Assembly: GCF_000321225.1 (NCBI RefSeq)
Contig: NW_004450582.1
Span: 1,882,870-1,946,869, forward strand
Source of the DNA: Odobenus rosmarus divergens
Lineage: Eukaryota; Chordata; Mammalia; Carnivora; Odobenidae
Direction: 5' to 3'
DNA: 64,000 bases
The position numbers were made by a program, and so were the translations under genes. The notes beneath the pieces were generated by a model. The model was not told where the DNA came from. It did no database searches and was given only the letters and a program-made list of their open reading frames with translations. Within the stretch, counting starts at the first letter, position 1. Each line of letters starts with the position of its first letter. Below are positions 60,551 to 64,000 of this stretch, in pieces.

Positions 60551-63189
60551 TAAATTCCTGCATTCGGATGGGCAGAAAGATCATTGCTGTTGTTGCTTAA
60601 AAAAATAGCTCTTTACATCTGAGAGGACTAAAAGCAAACAGGGAAGGCACGAAATAATTTATTAAGAGATAGGTTCTACAAAAATCCAATTAGCCCCCGC
60701 TAGGATACCTGCCTCGCCTTCAAAATGCCAAGGACTAAATTTGGCAACCCTTAGAAGTGCTTTAGGCATGATCTGAAATGCTTCCCTTTAGAGGATGCCC
60801 CAGTCAGCATGTGTTATAAACCTAGTCTGTTATTAAACTCTAGACTTAGGGTTACTTGTGGCCTGGGTCTGATCAAGCCCTGGCTGTTCTTCCATGCAAG
60901 GTCCAGGAAGGCAGACTGCTCTCCCTGAGAGGCCCTTCCCATAGTCACCCCTTCACATGGAGAGCCACTGAAATCAGGATTAGCCTCTTGGAGCCTCCCT
61001 GCAGGAATGATCAAGCAAGGGAAAGCGAGAGGTCTGTGCCTGCCCAGGAGGTTTGGCCACAGGGAGACATCACAGATATTTGCCATTGCTTTGTTTTGTT
61101 AAGTGTACAAGAAAACATCCCTCCCAAATCCAGATAGGACGCAAGCATAGTAATAAGATCATCTTACTCTTTTGTGAGATGTGCAGAGTTCTGAGAGAAG
61201 AGTTCCTTCTCCATTCAAGATGCACAGTGTGGAATGACTGTGTTACAGCTGAACCAAAGCTGACGGGCATGTTCCAGGGACTGGGATTTAGTCCTTCCTT
61301 GCTTGGGAGAGCATGAATTTGTCCCTAGGGAAGTAGGCTGGGAGCAACACTGAGGTTCTGTTGTTAGTGGAAGCTCAGCACAGCGAAGCCATTGTGATGG
61401 GAAGATTGGCCTGGGCCAATTTATGGGAGCAAAATATAGCACAAATTTCTGCTAGCAGGAAGAGAGAAGCCCCAGGGACTAGAAACGAAGCCGATAGGGA
61501 GAGAGACCCAACATCTGTTGAGTGCCTTCTATAGGTGAAGCCTGGTGGTAGAAACTTTCAGTCACCAAAAAAAAAAAAAAAAGAACCAGCAGCTACAATG
61601 CCTTAGAAGGACATTTTAGGAAATGTCCCGTGGGGGAAATTTTCTCTAATCCCACAATCTGGGTGTCCTTATTTGTAGGCAGTGTTATGCTGTCCGAGGC
61701 CCTGGATGAAAGTCCACACTGGCATACCCAGGGACGGCTCTCGCGTTGTTCCTGCAACTTCAATGTTTATCACTTCTGTGGGCACTTCCCAAATCGCTCT
61801 GGGCCATGTCACACTCTTGTGTCCACCGCCAGAGCTAGTACCAAGGCACCTGAGCTTTCTTAAAGGGGCTGATAATCTCAGCACCCATGGTTACAGATCG
61901 TGTCTCTGCTTCTTTCCGTGTTGAATTTAAAACTTCTGTGACTGTATCAAGTTATGGCAGTCTAGTGTTTTGCTTAATAATGGCTTCCTTGATGCAGTTT
62001 TCGTCGAGGATTATTTAAAATAAATATTTATGGAAATACCAAGTGTGGTAACTTCACAGGGCAGACACTCAGCAGAGATGAATGGCCCCACCGAGTTCTC
62101 TCTCCTTTTGCATAGGAATCTGAGTTAGAAGAGTATACTGTGACTACGCAGGGGAGAAAGAATGCATGGTTTCTCTCACCCAGGCAAGTGTTAAAGAATT
62201 CTGCTTCTGGGCATCTGTATCTTTCTCTGGACTGATTTTAATATTTATTGTATTTAACAAGACACTGTCCTCTCAGGCGCTGAGTTGGTTCTCCTCATCC
62301 AGCTTTGCAATTTCAGATGTTCTTCACAAAGCTAAGATGGTGGAGAGCTGCCCTGAGGAGCCCGGGAGGCACCAATCCCTCCATGTTGCTAAGGAACCCT
62401 GAGAAACCACAGAGGACTCCAGAGCCAAGACAGCTTCTGGTGTCCCGAGGGATCAACTCAGATTCCCCAAATAAGCCCAGTCACCAGGCAGGCAGCAAAG
62501 CAGACCCAAATCCTTGACTGGTTCTGACATGTCGGCCGTCCTTCAGGGATGACCCAACTCTCCACGTATCCTGGTCAGCAGGGAGAGGACATGACAGGGT
62601 GACAGAGAAAGCTAATGCTTGCATCAACTTCTCTGATGGAAATCCCCCTACTTCTGGCACTTCCATATTTCTCTGTCCCTCTGTCATCTCCACCTCTTCT
62701 ATCTCATATTCATGACCTGTGCATCTAGAGGCATGATCTGGCAACCTTGGAACATGAGTTTAGTCTCCACAGTATTTTGCTCCAGAGCCAAAGGAAATTC
62801 TCTCCACTGGTTGTGCCTGTTGTCTTTTGTCATTTCTCATCATTCGCAGAGTGAACTCTGGCTTCAATGAGGAAAGGGAGCAATAAATAGAATCTAAAAT
62901 TAAATTGTTTGTAAGGAAGCTTTTTAAAGAAATATAATAGTGACATTCCCATTTTATGCTTGATTCAGTTAATAAACAGTTCTCGCAATTCCCAGAACTT
63001 CTTGTGTCTTCCGTGCTCCTCAAAGAAACAAAATCTATTTTTAAGATGGAAGGAGTGGACATTGTCAACACTGCAGAGACGAGGGAAAGCATTTGGTGCC
63101 TAAGCAGCCAGCTAGCTCACTTCACAGAGGCTGCGCCACACAACAGACAGCCCCGCAGGGCAGGGTTCGTAGGAAGAGAACGGGTAGTT

Positions 63190-63425
63190 TATTGAACATC
63201 TACTATTGGCCAGGATTGTCTGAGAGCTTTTCATGTGTTTTCTCCAACTCTTCAACCCCATAAAGAAAGAGCATTATTTCCACACTACTGGTGGAAAATC
63301 AGGCTGAGTGAGGCTGATCATTTGCTTAGTTAGGTCCTGCAATAAGGCAACGAAGAACCACATTTTGGATCTCTGGCCCACCGGACTCAAAGTCCAGGTC
63401 CTAGTAGGCCTTAAAGATCACCTTT
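63190..63425 (-). repeat. MIR
   Basis: tttattgaacatctactattg, attatttccacactactgg and gcccaccggactcaaagtcc fit a reversed MIR. Confidence 0.65.
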
Positions 63426-64000
63426 CTCTGAATTAACCAGGTGATCTGTTTCATCTGAACTCAAGAGTTTCACCTTCCCTTGCCCCCCACTGCTTTGGAA
63501 CTGCATCAATGAACCAGACAAGGATGCTCTGTCCTGAGATTGGTGCACATTCTTAAGTGTATTTCACTTTCAGTATCTTGGACAATTCACTGGATTTGCA
63601 AGTAAAACCACCAATTTGTGCTATGGCAGTCACACCATGAGTAACCGTCCTAATTTAATGTGGCATTTTAATTGAGCCTGAGAGGATTAAGTTTCTATCT
63701 CAGCACGCCCCAAGCTTAACACTGCTTTGCTGCATAGCAAACATGAGGGTGTGAGGGGCTCACTGTGAAAATTCATCTGTGGAAGCATCTGTGAAGCAGA
63801 AGATAAAGATAATAGGCAGTAAGCACACGCACGCACAAACACACAAAACCAATATGTGCTTTGGGCCTGATGGGGTGCACACTAACCTTGTTAAACATGT
63901 AATTCTTCATTCTCCATTTCACTTTTACTGTGTAAAAAACCAACGTCAAAACGACCTCCAAGCAAATGAAACAACTCTGCTTTTTGTGGAACAGGGGGGG

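Larger units (their letters stand above)
59594..64000 (+). other. Presumed ARHGDIB intron 1 (partial); no coding exon seen
   Basis: From the candidate donor to the window end I see one Can-SINE (60302-60550), a poly-T run (59687-59703), a tandem 17-mer near 60163-60199, one MIR (63190-63425) and otherwise unassigned sequence. Open frames of 60-110 codons occur on both strands (for example near 60856, 61053, 62481 and 62760), but none resembles a known protein or has a convincing exon structure. Confidence 0.3.

Overview
This is a mammalian nuclear genome window from a carnivoran. About two dozen copies of the carnivore-specific tRNA-derived Can-SINE lie along it on both strands. Each has a tRNA-like head, a CT-rich middle, AATAAA-rich tail and usually clear target-site duplications. 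The head and body match the caniform (arctoid) type seen in bears, mustelids and seals better than the canid or felid types. Base composition is AT-rich with few CpGs. Nearly all long open frames are chance frames or relics of L1, SINE, MLT1 or simple repeats.

One protein-coding gene is complete and intact: PDE6H, the cone photoreceptor cGMP phosphodiesterase gamma (inhibitory) subunit, on the minus strand. Three coding exons (41817-41684, 40483-40443, 37832-37756) join with consensus splice sites and matching phases into an 83-residue protein. A predicted noncoding first exon with a photoreceptor-like promoter lies near 46646-46690, and an AATAAA at 37365-37360 should end the transcript near 37340.

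Layout: 1-37.3 kb is repeat-rich intergenic DNA (L1, HAL1/L1, L2, MIR, MER5A, MER20, a Tigger element, two MLT1 LTRs, many Can-SINEs) with a few repeat-poor islands that may be conserved noncoding elements. 37.3-46.7 kb is PDE6H. 46.7-59.4 kb is intergenic, dominated by old L1 and L2 pieces. At 59.5 kb a plus-strand, TATA-less, ETS-motif region followed by a strong splice donor is a candidate first noncoding exon of ARHGDIB, the expected neighbour from human synteny (ARHGDIB-PDE6H-RERG on chromosome 12p). If so, PDE6H and ARHGDIB are divergently transcribed and 59.6-64 kb is ARHGDIB intron 1. The PDE6H-RERG intergenic interval would account for the lack of genes in the first 37 kb.

I found no CRISPR array, operon, tRNA/rRNA gene or previously undescribed protein system. 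The points most worth a second look are the PDE6H gene model with its predicted overlapping upstream ORF and long 3'UTR frame, the direct duplication flanking its last exon, the ARHGDIB promoter candidate, and several repeat-free islands.
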